Of a DNA stretch of 64,000 nucleotides, positions 44,475 through 54,464 are shown in pieces. The translations under genes were made by a program, and so were the position numbers. The notes under the pieces are model-generated. The model was not told the origin of the DNA. It did not search any database and saw only the letters and a program-made list of their open reading frames with translations. Origin of the DNA: an uncultured Campylobacter sp. GTDB lineage: Bacteria; Campylobacterota; Campylobacteria; Campylobacterales; Campylobacteraceae. Numbering within the stretch: position 1 is the first letter of the stretch; each line of letters opens with the position of its first letter. The stretch spans positions 1 to 64,000 of the forward strand of contig NZ_CALHVN010000064.1 in assembly GCF_938039245.1 (NCBI RefSeq), given 5' to 3'.

Positions 44475-45194
44475 TTAGTCGTCAAACTCCTGCGAGATAA
44501 CGGGCGAGAACTCCTCCCAGCGGAGTTTAGTTTTGGCCGTAGGCATCTTGCTTTGAAACGGTTCTTTTTTCATCGAGGCTACCGCCGCGCTATCTCCGAT
44601 CGGCGCAGGAGGAGCCTCCACGCCTAGCACCGCGCGCTCAAGCTCGATAAAATCGCGCAAGATAGTCGCGTAAGAGGCGAAAAAGTCGGCGTTTTTGTGA
44701 GCGGATAAAAATTTGATAAATTCATCTATAAATTTATTCGTAACGTCCGTAAATAGCTTGCTACTGATATCTGCCGCGCCGGCTGCTTCATCGCGCAAAA
44801 AAGTCGCCGTGGCTAAAAATATAAATCCGACGTAGTCCTCGCTGTCTTTGCAGACGTTCGCGTCTCTGCGGTACGGACTTAGCTTCAGGCACTCGATAAC
44901 GCGCAGTCTAGCCGCGCCGTCGTCGCGTCCGTCCTCGTAAAATGAGGCGTTTAGCGGGATGTTGGAGTAAGAAAAGTCAAAAAGCACGTCGTTTTGCTCT
45001 CTAGCGAATTTCTCAAAGTCGAATTTTGCCAAATTTGCAAACGCGGCCTCGCTTTGGGGCGTAACCGGACTAGTCGCTATGTAGGCTAGCTGCTCGCGCC
45101 AGCGGTTAAATTTGGTATCTTGCATGTGAAAAAATAGCGGATAGGCAAGAAACTCGTAAAAATACGCGCGCGCTTTAGTTAAGTTATTATCCAT
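44475..45194 (-). CDS. TorD/DmsD-family chaperone, probably for formate dehydrogenase
   Basis: The 239-residue all-helical, acidic protein resembles the TorD family of molybdoenzyme maturation chaperones (LTKARAYFYEFLAYPLF at the start, DYVGFIFLATATFLRDE and DFFASYATILRDFIELE). A similar protein is encoded near fdh in C. jejuni. It overlaps the poly-ferredoxin gene by eight bases. With FdhA of the window having a twin-arginine signal and Mo/W cofactor, it most likely proofreads FdhA before export. Confidence 0.72.
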   Translation of the reverse strand: MDNNLTKARAYFYEFLAYPLFFHMQDTKFNRWREQLAYIATSPVTPQSEAAFANLAKFDFEKFAREQNDVLFDFSYSNIPLNASFYEDGRDDGAARLRVIECLKLSPYRRDANVCKDSEDYVGFIFLATATFLRDEAAGAADISSKLFTDVTNKFIDEFIKFLSAHKNADFFASYATILRDFIELERAVLGVEAPPAPIGDSAAVASMKKEPFQSKMPTAKTKLRWEEFSPVISQEFDD

Positions 45195-46857
45195 TTAAAA
45201 CCTCTTCTCTCATTTGATCCATTTGCGCTTTTATCATCACTTTGGCTTTACAGTCCGAGCAGCAGTACAGCGCTTTTATCTTGGCTTTATCGCCGTTAAA
45301 TCTAGGCTCCATGATCGAGGCGATCTTCTCGACGGCCTTTTTGGTCGCAAACTCCTTGCCGCACTCGATACAGGCAAAAAGCTCGTCTCTAGCTAGCTCG
45401 CTAAAGGTAAAGAAACTAGGCTCCAGATCGATCTTGCCCGGGCGTAAAAATATCGTGTCTTTTTCCGCGCAGCTAAGCTCGCAGTATCCGCACGCGGTGC
45501 AGACGCTCGGGTTAAAGACTATGGAGTTTGTTTTCTTGTCCGCGACTAGGGCAGCGACGTTGCAGGCTCCCACGCAGCTTAGGCACAGCGTGCAGGTGTC
45601 ACGGTTTATCTCGACGCGGCCGTATCTGATGAGCTCGGTGGTGCTAACGGAGCCTAAATTTTGCCCGTCCACAAGCCACTCTAGGCGTCTGGCGAAAATT
45701 TCGCGTTTAGGCAGCGCGTACTCTGACATGGAGTGCTGCGAGCCTTCGATAAATTTAGCCTGAGATAGGGCGCTTTTTAGCTTGTCTTCGTTTTGCGCGA
45801 CGAGGACGGCTTTTTCGTTAAATTTAAGCTCGTAAATTTGATTTAAAATATCCACCGCGTCTTTGGTGCCTTTGCCGATATTTTGCTCGTATATGACGAC
45901 CTGCGCGCCGCTTTCTTGAAGTAATGTAAGCAGATGCGTCTCGCTCAAAAATCTCTCGCCGCTCACGGCAAAAGGCAGCACGTTTGCGGGTAAATTTAGG
46001 CTTAAGTTTTCTAAATTCGCCTTTGCAGGCACGACTAGAGCGATCTTATCTCGGTAGAGCTTGGCTATCTGGGCAAACGAGTTTCTCGGCATATCGGAGT
46101 AGTCAAGCGCGCCGCTAGGGCAGACGCTAACGCAGCCGCCGCAGTTTACGCAGTCGACGTGAGAGAAAACTAAGTGCTTGGTCTCGTCCTCTTTTAGGAT
46201 CGCTACCGTAGGGCAGGCCTCGACGCATCTGCCGCATATCTCGTGTCTGCGCTCGTGATACTGACAGATCGTGGAGTCGTAGTGGACGTGGCTTTTAAAC
46301 TTAAATTTCGGGCTTTGCGCGTCTAGCTGCGCGGCGATTTCCTCGTCGCTTTTACCCGCGATCTCGTAGCAGCCGCTTTGCTTTAGCATGTATTCGCGCG
46401 CGTTTTCGACGAGGAAAAAGTCGCAATCCACCTCAAACTCGCCGTCGGGGCGCAGTACTAGCACGCTTAGCTCGCCTGCGGCGCCGTAGACGAATTTGAT
46501 CTCAAAATGCGTTAGCTCGATGGTTTTAAAGCCTTTTTCCTTTAGCAAATTCGCCAAATTTTCGCGTCCGCCGTTGCTAACGATCACAACGTTTTTGCCG
46601 ACTTGCTTTTCGTAGTCGATGTCGCGCGCTAGGTCAAAGGCGCTAGCTCTAGCCTCATAAAGCAAAAGCGTATTTTTAGCTTTATCTAGCACCGAGTCGG
46701 CGGTATTTTTTAGATAAAAATTTATCTCAGGCGCTACGACGCTTGATTTTAGTTTGGGCGAATTTGAGACTAGATACTCGCCTTCGCCGTTTACTTCGAT
46801 CTGCTCGTTTAGCATCAAATTCTCGTCAAAATCGTTGTAAAAACCGAATTCTTTCAT
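45187..46857 (-). CDS. Multi-4Fe-4S ferredoxin-like protein with C-terminal Cys-pair domain
   Basis: The 556-residue cytoplasmic-looking protein has two ferredoxin pairs: CGRCVEACPTVAIL with CVNCGGCVSVCPSGAL (about 210-255), and CTLCLSCVGACNVAAL with CTACGYCELSC (about 420-465), about 16 cluster-binding Cys. The end has CIECGKEF and CCSDCKAK, a possible zinc or iron-sulfur knuckle. The N-terminal 200 residues are unusual and not assigned. Genes of this type occur with formate dehydrogenase clusters in Campylobacterota and may carry electrons or assist maturation; the role is not certain. It is transcribed away from selA. Confidence 0.72.
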   Translation of the reverse strand: MKEFGFYNDFDENLMLNEQIEVNGEGEYLVSNSPKLKSSVVAPEINFYLKNTADSVLDKAKNTLLLYEARASAFDLARDIDYEKQVGKNVVIVSNGGRENLANLLKEKGFKTIELTHFEIKFVYGAAGELSVLVLRPDGEFEVDCDFFLVENAREYMLKQSGCYEIAGKSDEEIAAQLDAQSPKFKFKSHVHYDSTICQYHERRHEICGRCVEACPTVAILKEDETKHLVFSHVDCVNCGGCVSVCPSGALDYSDMPRNSFAQIAKLYRDKIALVVPAKANLENLSLNLPANVLPFAVSGERFLSETHLLTLLQESGAQVVIYEQNIGKGTKDAVDILNQIYELKFNEKAVLVAQNEDKLKSALSQAKFIEGSQHSMSEYALPKREIFARRLEWLVDGQNLGSVSTTELIRYGRVEINRDTCTLCLSCVGACNVAALVADKKTNSIVFNPSVCTACGYCELSCAEKDTIFLRPGKIDLEPSFFTFSELARDELFACIECGKEFATKKAVEKIASIMEPRFNGDKAKIKALYCCSDCKAKVMIKAQMDQMREEVLNG

Positions 46858-47018
46858 GATTTTCTCCCCGCGCTACGTGTTATCAAAATTGAGCGCATTT
46901 TAATACTAAAGCCATTAATAGGCTCTGAATTTTTACATTTATTTTTTTTAATAAGATTAGATTTATCCAATTTTATGCTAAAATCGCGCTCGGTAACACA
47001 AATTTACTAGGAGCTAAT

Positions 47019-48344
47019 TTGAACGAACTACGAAAACTTCCGCAGATAGATAAATTTATAAAAAACGAGCGTTTCTCGGGGCTTGATGTTAGCTTGCTAA
47101 CCAAAGTCGCTAGGTGCGAGCTAGAGAGCCTTCGTGCTCAAATTTTAGGCGGGCAAAAATGCCCGGGGCTTGACGACATCGTCCAAAACACGCTTGCAAG
47201 ATACGAAAAGGCGTCAAATTTGAGCCTGCGCAGCCTGATAAACGCAACCGGCGTCATCATCCACACCAACCTCGGCCGCAGCGCGATCGATCCCGAAATT
47301 TTACGCCGAGCCCAGCCCGTGATTATGGGGTATTCAAATTTAGAATACAGCGTCGAAAAGGGCGGTCGCTCAAACCGCTACGATTACGTAGGCGGGCTGC
47401 TGGCGGAGCTTTTTGGTTTTGAGGACGCCGTCATAGTAAACAACAACGCAAGTGCGGTATTTTTAGTGCTAAATACCTTCTCAAAAGGCGGCGAGGCTAT
47501 CATCAGCAGAGGCGAGCTAGTCGAGATCGGCGGGAGTTTTCGCGTGCCCGAAGTCATGGCAAACTCGGGCGCGATCCTGCGCGAAGTGGGTACGACGAAT
47601 AAAACCAATCTGCGCGACTACGAGGAGGCGATAAACGAAAACTCGAAGCTAATTTTAAAGGTGCATAGATCAAATTTCGACATCGTGGGCTTTAGCGAGG
47701 AAGTAGCGATGCCGGATCTTGGCGCGCTGGCAAGAGAGCGGAATCTCATTGATTATTTCGATCTTGGCGGCGGATTTTACGGCGAGCTGCCATACGGTCT
47801 GGGGCGCAACGAGCCGAATCTAAAAAATCTAAAAGACGCCTCGCTCATTAGCTTTAGCGGCGATAAGCTCTTTGGCTCCGTGCAGTGCGGCATAATCCTA
47901 GGCAAACGAGAACTAATAGCAAAACTAAAGAAAAATCAGCTTTTAAGAATGCTGCGCGTGGATAAGGTGATCATCTCGCTACTGGCTGAAAGCGCGAAAG
48001 CCTACGCAAACCGCGAATTTGAGCTTATAACGACGATAAAGCAGCTATATAAAAGCGTAGAGGAGCTGGAAAACACGGCAAATTTCATAAACTCGCAACT
48101 AAAAAATCCGCTTGAAGTCGTGCGCACTACGACCTATGTGGGCGGCGGCACGATGCCCAACAAACGCATACCTAGCATCGCTCTAGCCGTCAAAGGAAAC
48201 GCGAACGAAAACGAGGCTAAATTTAGGAAAAATCTCGTGATCGGGCGTATAGAGGAGGGTAAGTTTTTGCTCGATCTTCGCAGCGTGCTGGACGCGGACG
48301 TACAAAATTTGATAGAAAAAATCAACGAAACGGATGAAAAATGA
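47019..48344 (+). CDS. selA: L-seryl-tRNA(Sec) selenium transferase
   Basis: The 441-residue PLP enzyme converts Ser-tRNA(Sec) to Sec-tRNA(Sec) with selenophosphate. It has NATGVIIHTNLGRS (family hallmark), VNNNASAVFL, GGTNKT-like VGTTNKTNLRDY and FSGDKLFGSVQCG with the PLP Lys283. The TTG start at 47019 has tagga-type ribosome site upstream (47006-47013). It overlaps selB by four bases. No tRNA(Sec) gene (selC) or selD is visible in the window. Confidence 0.96.
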   Translation: MNELRKLPQIDKFIKNERFSGLDVSLLTKVARCELESLRAQILGGQKCPGLDDIVQNTLARYEKASNLSLRSLINATGVIIHTNLGRSAIDPEILRRAQPVIMGYSNLEYSVEKGGRSNRYDYVGGLLAELFGFEDAVIVNNNASAVFLVLNTFSKGGEAIISRGELVEIGGSFRVPEVMANSGAILREVGTTNKTNLRDYEEAINENSKLILKVHRSNFDIVGFSEEVAMPDLGALARERNLIDYFDLGGGFYGELPYGLGRNEPNLKNLKDASLISFSGDKLFGSVQCGIILGKRELIAKLKKNQLLRMLRVDKVIISLLAESAKAYANREFELITTIKQLYKSVEELENTANFINSQLKNPLEVVRTTTYVGGGTMPNKRIPSIALAVKGNANENEAKFRKNLVIGRIEEGKFLLDLRSVLDADVQNLIEKINETDEK

Positions 48345-50161
48345 GCTTAATAATAGGAACGGCCGGGCACATCGACCACGGCAAAACGGCGCTGATAAAG
48401 GAACTAAACGGCTTTGAGGGCGACAGGCTAGAGGAGGAGCAAAAGCGCGGGATCACGATCGATCTTAGCTTTTCAAATTTGAGCAAAAACGGCGAAAATA
48501 TCGCATTTATCGACGTGCCGGGGCATGAAAATTTGATCAAAACTATGATCAGCGGCGCGTACGGATTTGACGCGTGCCTCTTCGTCGTGGCGGCAAACGA
48601 CGGGCTAATGCCGCAGTCTTTGGAGCATTTGGAGGTTTTAAATATCCTTGGCGTTCGTTCGCTCGTCGTAGCTCTTACCAAGTGCGACTTGGCTACTCCC
48701 GAGCTGATCGAACAACGAAAAGGCGAAATTTACGCCGCCGCGCAAAACTACAAAAATCTGCAAATTTTGGAGATTTTCCCGGTTAGTATCAAGGATAGCG
48801 CGAGCATCGACGAACTGCGAAATTATCTTTTCACGCTAAAGGCGGCTAACCGCGAGCAAGAGGGCGTTTTTAGATACTACATCGACCGCGTTTTTAGCCT
48901 AAAAGGTATCGGAAACGTAGTCACGGGCACCGTGATAGAGGGCAGCGTGAGCAAAAACGAGAAGCTGTTTAACTATGACGCCGGCAAAGAAGCGCAGGTG
49001 CGAAGCGTGCAGAGCCACGATAAATTCGTAGACCGCGTGGGAGTTAGCAGCCGCGTGGCGCTAAATTTGACGGGTATCGAGCTAAATGATCTAAAAAAAG
49101 GCCAATTGCTTAGTAAAAAGGGCTTTTTTAGGGGATTTCGCGAGATAGACGCGATCGTTTTCGCGCGCGAGCTAACGCACGGGCAGAATGTGACGTTTTG
49201 CGTCGGCGCAAAGGCCGCGGCTGCAAAAGCGCTGATTTTAAGCCAAAAAGACGGCGGGATATTTGCGACGTTTAAATTTGAGCGGGATATGTTTTTGAAA
49301 TTTGACGAATCCTTCGTGCTCATCGCAAACGGTCGCGTCATAGGCGGCGGCAGGGTGCTAAACGCCGTGAGCGAACCGATGAAAAAATCAAGCAAAATTT
49401 CGTTTTTAAACTCGCTGCTTAAAAAGGATTTCGTAAGCGCCTTTGCGATGCTAAAAGATACGCATAAAAACGGCTTTGGCATCATCTCGGCCTATCAGCG
49501 CTTCGGGCTAAATCACGAGGAGGCCGTAGCTATAGCAAAACAAACGCCAAACGTATTCGTCGATGAAAAAGCGCTAAACATCTACGATCTAAGCGCAGTC
49601 GATCGGATAAAAAGCGCGGTCAAATTTATGATAGAAAAGAACGAATTTGCTGTATTTTCGGCTACTAGCATCAGCCTAAAGCTCTCATGGGCTAGCGAAA
49701 ACATCGCCCAAAAGGCGCTTGACGAGCTAGAAAGCGCGGGCGCGATAACCAAAAACGACGGCGTCTATACCAAAACGGGCGTCGATATGAGCAAGCTAAA
49801 AATCAGGCTCGAAGAGAAAATTTACGAGATCTTGCAAAGCGGAAATTTAGCTCCCCTAGCGCCCTATAACATCTACGACGAGCTTGAGATAGACCGAGTT
49901 AGCGGCGATAACGCGCTAAAAAAGCTAACGGGCATCGGACGCGTGGTGAGGCTCGCGCATAATCTTTTCGTAACGTCAAAAGCCCTAAACGAGGCGCTTG
50001 CCAAGCTAAAAGCCGTCATCGCCGCGCAAGGATTCGTAAACGTAACGAACGCGAAAGAGGCGTTAAATTTGAGCAGAAAATACATAATCGCCTACCTCGA
50101 GCAGCTCGATCTAGATCCAAATATCGTTAAAAACGGCACCGACCGAGTTTTAAAAGCGTGA
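48341..50161 (+). CDS. selB: Selenocysteine-specific translation elongation factor
   Basis: The 606-residue factor carries Sec-tRNA to UGA codons marked by a SECIS element. It has GTAGHIDHGKTALI (G1), IDVPGHENLIKTM (G3), ALTKCDL (G4) and a SIKD region (G5), domains II-III, then winged-helix domains in the last 250 residues that bind the SECIS hairpin (for example VRLAHNLFV). Its target is probably fdhA 1.3 kb downstream. It overlaps selA by ATGA. Confidence 0.96.
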   Translation: MSLIIGTAGHIDHGKTALIKELNGFEGDRLEEEQKRGITIDLSFSNLSKNGENIAFIDVPGHENLIKTMISGAYGFDACLFVVAANDGLMPQSLEHLEVLNILGVRSLVVALTKCDLATPELIEQRKGEIYAAAQNYKNLQILEIFPVSIKDSASIDELRNYLFTLKAANREQEGVFRYYIDRVFSLKGIGNVVTGTVIEGSVSKNEKLFNYDAGKEAQVRSVQSHDKFVDRVGVSSRVALNLTGIELNDLKKGQLLSKKGFFRGFREIDAIVFARELTHGQNVTFCVGAKAAAAKALILSQKDGGIFATFKFERDMFLKFDESFVLIANGRVIGGGRVLNAVSEPMKKSSKISFLNSLLKKDFVSAFAMLKDTHKNGFGIISAYQRFGLNHEEAVAIAKQTPNVFVDEKALNIYDLSAVDRIKSAVKFMIEKNEFAVFSATSISLKLSWASENIAQKALDELESAGAITKNDGVYTKTGVDMSKLKIRLEEKIYEILQSGNLAPLAPYNIYDELEIDRVSGDNALKKLTGIGRVVRLAHNLFVTSKALNEALAKLKAVIAAQGFVNVTNAKEALNLSRKYIIAYLEQLDLDPNIVKNGTDRVLKA

Positions 50162-50187
50162 TTTTTTATCTATTTAAAAAAAGCAAA

Positions 50188-50193
50188 TATAAT
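50188..50193 (+). promoter_or_regulatory. -10 element for the thiol-disulfide protein gene
   Basis: TATAAT lies 28 bases before the ATG 50222, followed by aaaaaaggaa as ribosome site (50206-50216). The gene after selB thus likely has its own promoter. Confidence 0.55.
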
Positions 50194-50221
50194 CCGCGCA
50201 AATTTTTAAAAAAGGAATGAA

Positions 50222-50929
50222 ATGAAAAAAGTAGTATTATCGCTGACGGCGGCCTGCGCGGTGTTTGCCGCTACCGACGCGCAAGTGGTCGATTTTTACT
50301 CTCAGATGCTCGGCGAAGGCGTAAAGGTGTCCGTAACCGGTCGCAAACCCGCAGCCGGCGGTATAGAAGCGATCACGGTAAATTTAAGCAACGGCCAAGT
50401 CAGCCAAGACGAGGTTATCTTTGCTAAAGACGACTTGCTTTTTCCGGACATTATAGATTTAAAAGAGCATAAATCGTATCTGCAAGATATGAAAAATGAA
50501 ATAGCGACGAAAAATATCTCAAAAGCCTATAAGAACGAGAAAAAAGAAAATATCATCACGCTGGGAAGCGACAAAAATAAACCTACTATCGTGATGTTTT
50601 CAGATCCTGAATGCCCGTACTGCCGAGCCGAGCTAGATAGAATAGAAGCAACGCTAAAAGAAAGTAACGTAAACGTGATTTTAACTCCGGTGCACGACGT
50701 TTCGTCTTTGCAAAAGAGCTTTTTGATATATAAAGATGTTGCAAGCGCAAAAACCGATAGCGACAAAATCCAAATTTTACGAAAGTATTATGCAAGCGAT
50801 TATACCGTAGCAGACGGAGCCGTTAGCGAAGAAAACGTAAAAACTATGGATGAGCTACGTAAAAAATATGCTGCCGCAGGTGTTCGCTCCGTGCCTTATA
50901 TAGTAAATTTAAGCGATTTACAAAAATAA
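50222..50929 (+). CDS. Periplasmic DsbC/DsbG-like thiol-disulfide protein
   Basis: The 235-residue protein has a signal peptide (MKKVVLSLTAACAVFAATDA), an N-terminal dimerisation-type part and a thioredoxin fold with the active site SDPECPYCRAEL (Cys-Pro-Tyr-Cys). A cis-Pro loop is seen in VRSVPYIV near the end. It resembles DsbC/DsbG isomerases or thiol reductases. Its place between selB and fdhA could mean a link to periplasmic FDH maturation, but the gene has its own promoter, so this is only suggestive. Confidence 0.8.
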   Translation: MKKVVLSLTAACAVFAATDAQVVDFYSQMLGEGVKVSVTGRKPAAGGIEAITVNLSNGQVSQDEVIFAKDDLLFPDIIDLKEHKSYLQDMKNEIATKNISKAYKNEKKENIITLGSDKNKPTIVMFSDPECPYCRAELDRIEATLKESNVNVILTPVHDVSSLQKSFLIYKDVASAKTDSDKIQILRKYYASDYTVADGAVSEENVKTMDELRKKYAAAGVRSVPYIVNLSDLQK

Positions 50930-51262
50930 TCTTTAATAAAAATTTGAGCTAAATTTGATAAATTTGGCTCAAAACCTCTGGAAATTGATAAAATATACGT
51001 TTATAACTTGATACGTAGTATCGAAGTTTAAGCTAAATTTTAGGTTTTCTTAATTATTTATTAAGCTTCTTAATTAATCTAATATTTTTACTTCGTTTAT
51101 TCTCAAAATATGCTAAATTTGCACAGTGATATTTTAAAATATGCAAGTATCCTAAAATATGCGTCTGTAAGGCGCATTACGCTCAGGAAATATGCAAAAT
51201 TTGAACAATATCTTTCTAAAAACGTCTCAAAAATTTCAAATTTGGGATAAAAAGGAGAAAAC
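50930..51262 (+). promoter_or_regulatory. Upstream region of the fdh operon with four AAATATGC repeats
   Basis: This gap holds no gene. It has four direct copies of aaatatgc (51105-51113, 51136-51144, 51154-51162 with an extra leading a; 51187-51195 preceded by g), with start-to-start spacings of 31, 18 and 33 bases, all in the plus sense. The fdhX start follows 67 bases after the last. The word could be a binding site for a regulator of fdh. A good ribosome site, aaaaggag, lies at 51250-51257. Confidence 0.4.
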
Positions 51263-51472
51263 ATGCAAGGATCAAGACGAGATTTCCTCAAAAAATCTCT
51301 GAAGGTCGGCGCGGTAGGCGGAACTATGTTAGCCGCCGCAGCTATCGCAAAGCCGACTAGCGACGAGCTTGCTCCCGACGACAACGGCGTAGTCGTGGGT
51401 AAGTCGAACAAAAAAGAGGTGCTTTACAGAAAAAGCAAAGAGTGGGAATACTACTATAAGATCGCTTACTAA
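51263..51472 (+). CDS. Formate dehydrogenase small twin-arginine subunit
   Basis: The 69-residue protein has a twin-arginine signal (GSRRDFLKKSLKVGAVGG) and then a short hydrophilic tail with KSKEWEYYYKIAY. Genes like this, just before fdhA, occur in Campylobacter (Cj1513c-type) and other epsilon groups and are described as FDH-associated TAT-leader proteins. It is 11 bases before fdhA with a good ribosome site (aaggag). Confidence 0.82.
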   Translation: MQGSRRDFLKKSLKVGAVGGTMLAAAAIAKPTSDELAPDDNGVVVGKSNKKEVLYRKSKEWEYYYKIAY

Positions 51473-51483
51473 GGGAGAAAACC

Positions 51484-54462
51484 ATGAGTGATTCACGTAT
51501 AGGAAGACGCTCGTTTTTAAAGCTTGCCGCTCTTGGTGCCGGTAGCACGATGGCATTTGGTGAAAACGAGACGTTTAGAAAAGCAACTAACGAGGAGATA
51601 AAAAATCCTTTTGAAGGCTCAAAAAAAGTTAGAACTATTTGTTCTATTTGTTCTGCAGGCTGCGGCATCGAAGCCGAGGTAAAAGACGGCGTATGGGTTC
51701 GCCAAGATATGGCGATGTTTCACCCGATCTCTCAAGGCAGCCACTGCTCAAAAGGTATCGATCAAATCGACTTAACCAAGAGCAAACAGCGCATAAAATA
51801 CCCGATGAAAAAAGTAAACGGTAAATGGGAGAGAATAAGCTGGGAGCAAGCCGTAAACGAGATCGGCGATAAAATGCTACAAATCCGCAAAGAAGACGGT
51901 CCTGATAGCGTGGTTTTTCTAGGCTCAGCCAAATTTAACAACGAGCAGAGTTATTATTTCCGTAAATTTGCGGCATTTTGGGGTACAAACAGCAACGATC
52001 ACGTAGCACGCATTTGACATAGCGCAACAGTCGCCGGTGTGGCGAATACTTGGGGTTACGGCGCTATGACGAATCACTTCGGAGATATGGCTGCAAACTC
52101 AAAAGCCATCTTTATGATAGGCGCAAATTCGGCCGTCGCAAATCCGGTCGGCGGTATGAAGCACAGCTTGCAGGCCAAAGACAGGAACAACGCGATACTT
52201 ATCGTAGCCGATCCGAATTTTACGAAATCTGCGGCAAAAGCGGATCTTTATCTAAGACAGCGTTCGGGAACGGACGTAGCGTTAATCTACGGATTAATTC
52301 ATATTATCCTTAAAAACGGCTGGGAAGATAAGGAATTTTTAGAAAATAGAACTTACGGTATCGAGGAAATTAGAAAAGAGGCCGAGCACTGGACGCCTGA
52401 GGTAACTTCGGACGTTACCGGAGTACCGGTAGATAAGCTAATGCAAGCCGCGCGCATAATGGCTCACAATAAACCGGGAACGGTTATCTGGGCGCTAGGT
52501 ATCACTCAGCACTCCGTAGGTACGTCAAATACGAGAATTTTACCTATCATGCAGCTAATTTTAGGCAACATGGGTAAACCGGGCGGCGGCTGTAATATTA
52601 TTCGCGGTCACGATAACGTCCAAGGCTCTACCGATATGTGTAATCTTTCAGATAGCTTGCCGATGTATTACGGGCTAGCCGACGCGGCATGGAAATACTA
52701 CTGTAAGGGCTGGGGCGTTGATTACGACGAATTTATTAAACGCTTCGCGGTATCTACGAAAGAACCTAAACAAGGCGGCGCTCCGGTAAAAAATACCGTA
52801 TTTGAAGAGTATTTTTATCACGATCCGCAAAATCCTGAGGATAGAAACTGGAGAAACGAAAAGGGTTGGTCGCTATCAAAATGGTGGCAAGGCGTCTTAA
52901 AAGAAGAAAAAACATATACTAGCGGTAAGCTTCGCGTTCTTTGGGTGCAAGGAACGGGTCTAACTTCTATGGCGCACTTAACTAAAATTCAACAAGCCGT
53001 AGATAAGCTTGACTTGCTAGTCGTAGCTGAGCCTTTCGTAAACGAAGTTGCAATTCTAAGCGATAGAAAAGACGGAATTTATATCTTGCCGGTTGCTACC
53101 GCGTTTGAAAACGAGGGACACCTAAACTCTACGAATCGCTCCGGACAATGGAGAACTAAGGTGGTAGATCCGCTTTACGAGAGTAAGCCCGATCAAGAGG
53201 TTATGTTTGCATTCGCTAAAAAATTCGGCTTTTACGACGAATACGTCCGCGGCATGAAGATGGGCATCGTGGACCGCGAGATAAAGCAGGTAAAAGACGA
53301 CTTCGTATGGCCTGACGATGCGACAAACGAAATCGCTCGCATAGGAAGCTCTATCGGATACGGCGGTAGAACGGCGGAGATGTTTAGAAGGCATCAGGCT
53401 AACTGGCAAAATTTCGATCCCGATACGTTAATGGGTATCGGCGGAGAAGTAAAAGGCGAGTACTACGGTAAACCTTGGCCTGCATGGGATACTAAACACC
53501 CTGGTACGCCGATACTTTACGATATGAGTAAGCCTTATGCCGAAGGCGGCAGCGGATTTAGAAATCGCTTCGGCTTAGAGCATAACGGCGTTAGCCAACT
53601 AGCTAGCGAGGATGCAACCTTAGTCGGCTCGCAGGTAAAAGGCGGCTATCCGCAAATAACCAAAGAAAATATCGAAAAAGTACTAGGCATAACTCTAACC
53701 GAAGAGGAAAAAGCAAAGATGGGCGCTAGCTGGAGTATGGACTATAGCGGACTTATACTAGAAAAATGCCGCGAAAAAGGCGTAGTGCCTTACGGTAACG
53801 CAAGAGCTAGAATGATCGTTTGGGAATTCCTAGATCCGATCCCTAAACACCGCGAGCCTATCCACTCTCCGCGCTGGGATCTCGTTCAAAAGTATCCGAC
53901 ATTCGACGATCAGGCTAGAAATTTCCGCGTAGAGACTAAATTTAAAACCGAGCAGCAGGCAAAAGACTGGAGCAAGGAATTCCCTATCGTGTTTAGTACG
54001 CAGCGCGTAGTAAATTTAAGCGGCGCCGGAATGATAGAGCGAACCAGTAAATATCTAGCGGCGATAACGCCTGAGATGTTTGCTAACGTTCACCCTGAGC
54101 TTGCCTTAAAATACGGTATCCAAGATCGCGACATGATGTGGATACACTCTCCGCAAGGCACTAAGATCAAAGTCCGCTGTTACCACAGCTACATGGTAAC
54201 TCCGGATAGAATTTGTATGCCGTATAACTTCGCCGGAGTTATGCAAGGCGTTAGCCTAGAAGACCGCTATCCAGAGGGCACCAAGCCTTATACTATAGGC
54301 GAAAGCTTTAACACCGTAACCAACTACGGCTTTGACCCGGTAACTCAAATTTCAGAGTTTAACGCCGGTCTATGTAGGATAGAAAAAGCAGACGGAGAGG
54401 GCTTTAAGACCTTCTTCCACGAATACGGCGAAAACAATGCGCAAGGTAAAGAGGGAGCATAA
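51484..54462 (+). CDS. fdhA: Formate dehydrogenase catalytic subunit, selenoprotein (Sec178)
   Basis: Read through the in-frame TGA at 52015-52017 as selenocysteine, this is one 992-residue gene. The signal peptide is twin-arginine (GRRSFLKLAALGAG, 7-20). The iron-sulfur site is Cys53, Cys56, Cys60 and Cys88 (CSICSAGC and GSHCSKG). Sec178 lies in the sequence ARI-U-HSATVAG, exactly where other FdhA proteins have Sec or Cys before His. Later motifs are LGITQHSVGTSNTRILP, GNMGKPGGGCN and NPVGG for the bis-MGD Mo/W cofactor, and a C-terminal molydopterin-dinucleotide domain (about 830-980). The enzyme oxidises formate to CO2 in the periplasm and feeds the quinone pool. selA and selB lie just upstream. 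Confidence 0.95.
52015..52068 (+). promoter_or_regulatory. UGA(Sec) codon and SECIS-like nested hairpin in fdhA
   Basis: Right after the TGA (52015-52017), CATAGCGC (52018-52025) can pair with GCGCTATG (52061-52068) over eight bases. Inside is a hairpin TCGCC (52031-52035), loop GGTGT (52036-52040), GGCGA (52041-52045). The inner hairpin starts 13 bases after the UGA, comparable to bacterial SECIS elements, which need an upper stem with a G/U-containing loop at about that distance for SelB binding. Seen directly; function by analogy. Confidence 0.75.
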
Positions 54463-54464
54463 AG

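Noticed and set aside
46858..47018. Possible tRNA(Sec) gene near selA
   Set aside because: The region is AT-rich promoter sequence with no cloverleaf, TTC loop or long variable arm; none was seen after selB either.
51484..52017. fdhA as two broken genes (51484-52017 and 52039-54462)
   Set aside because: The TGA falls exactly at the Sec/Cys position of FdhA before His, a SECIS-like structure follows, and selA-selB are adjacent, so it is a selenoprotein rather than a pseudogene.
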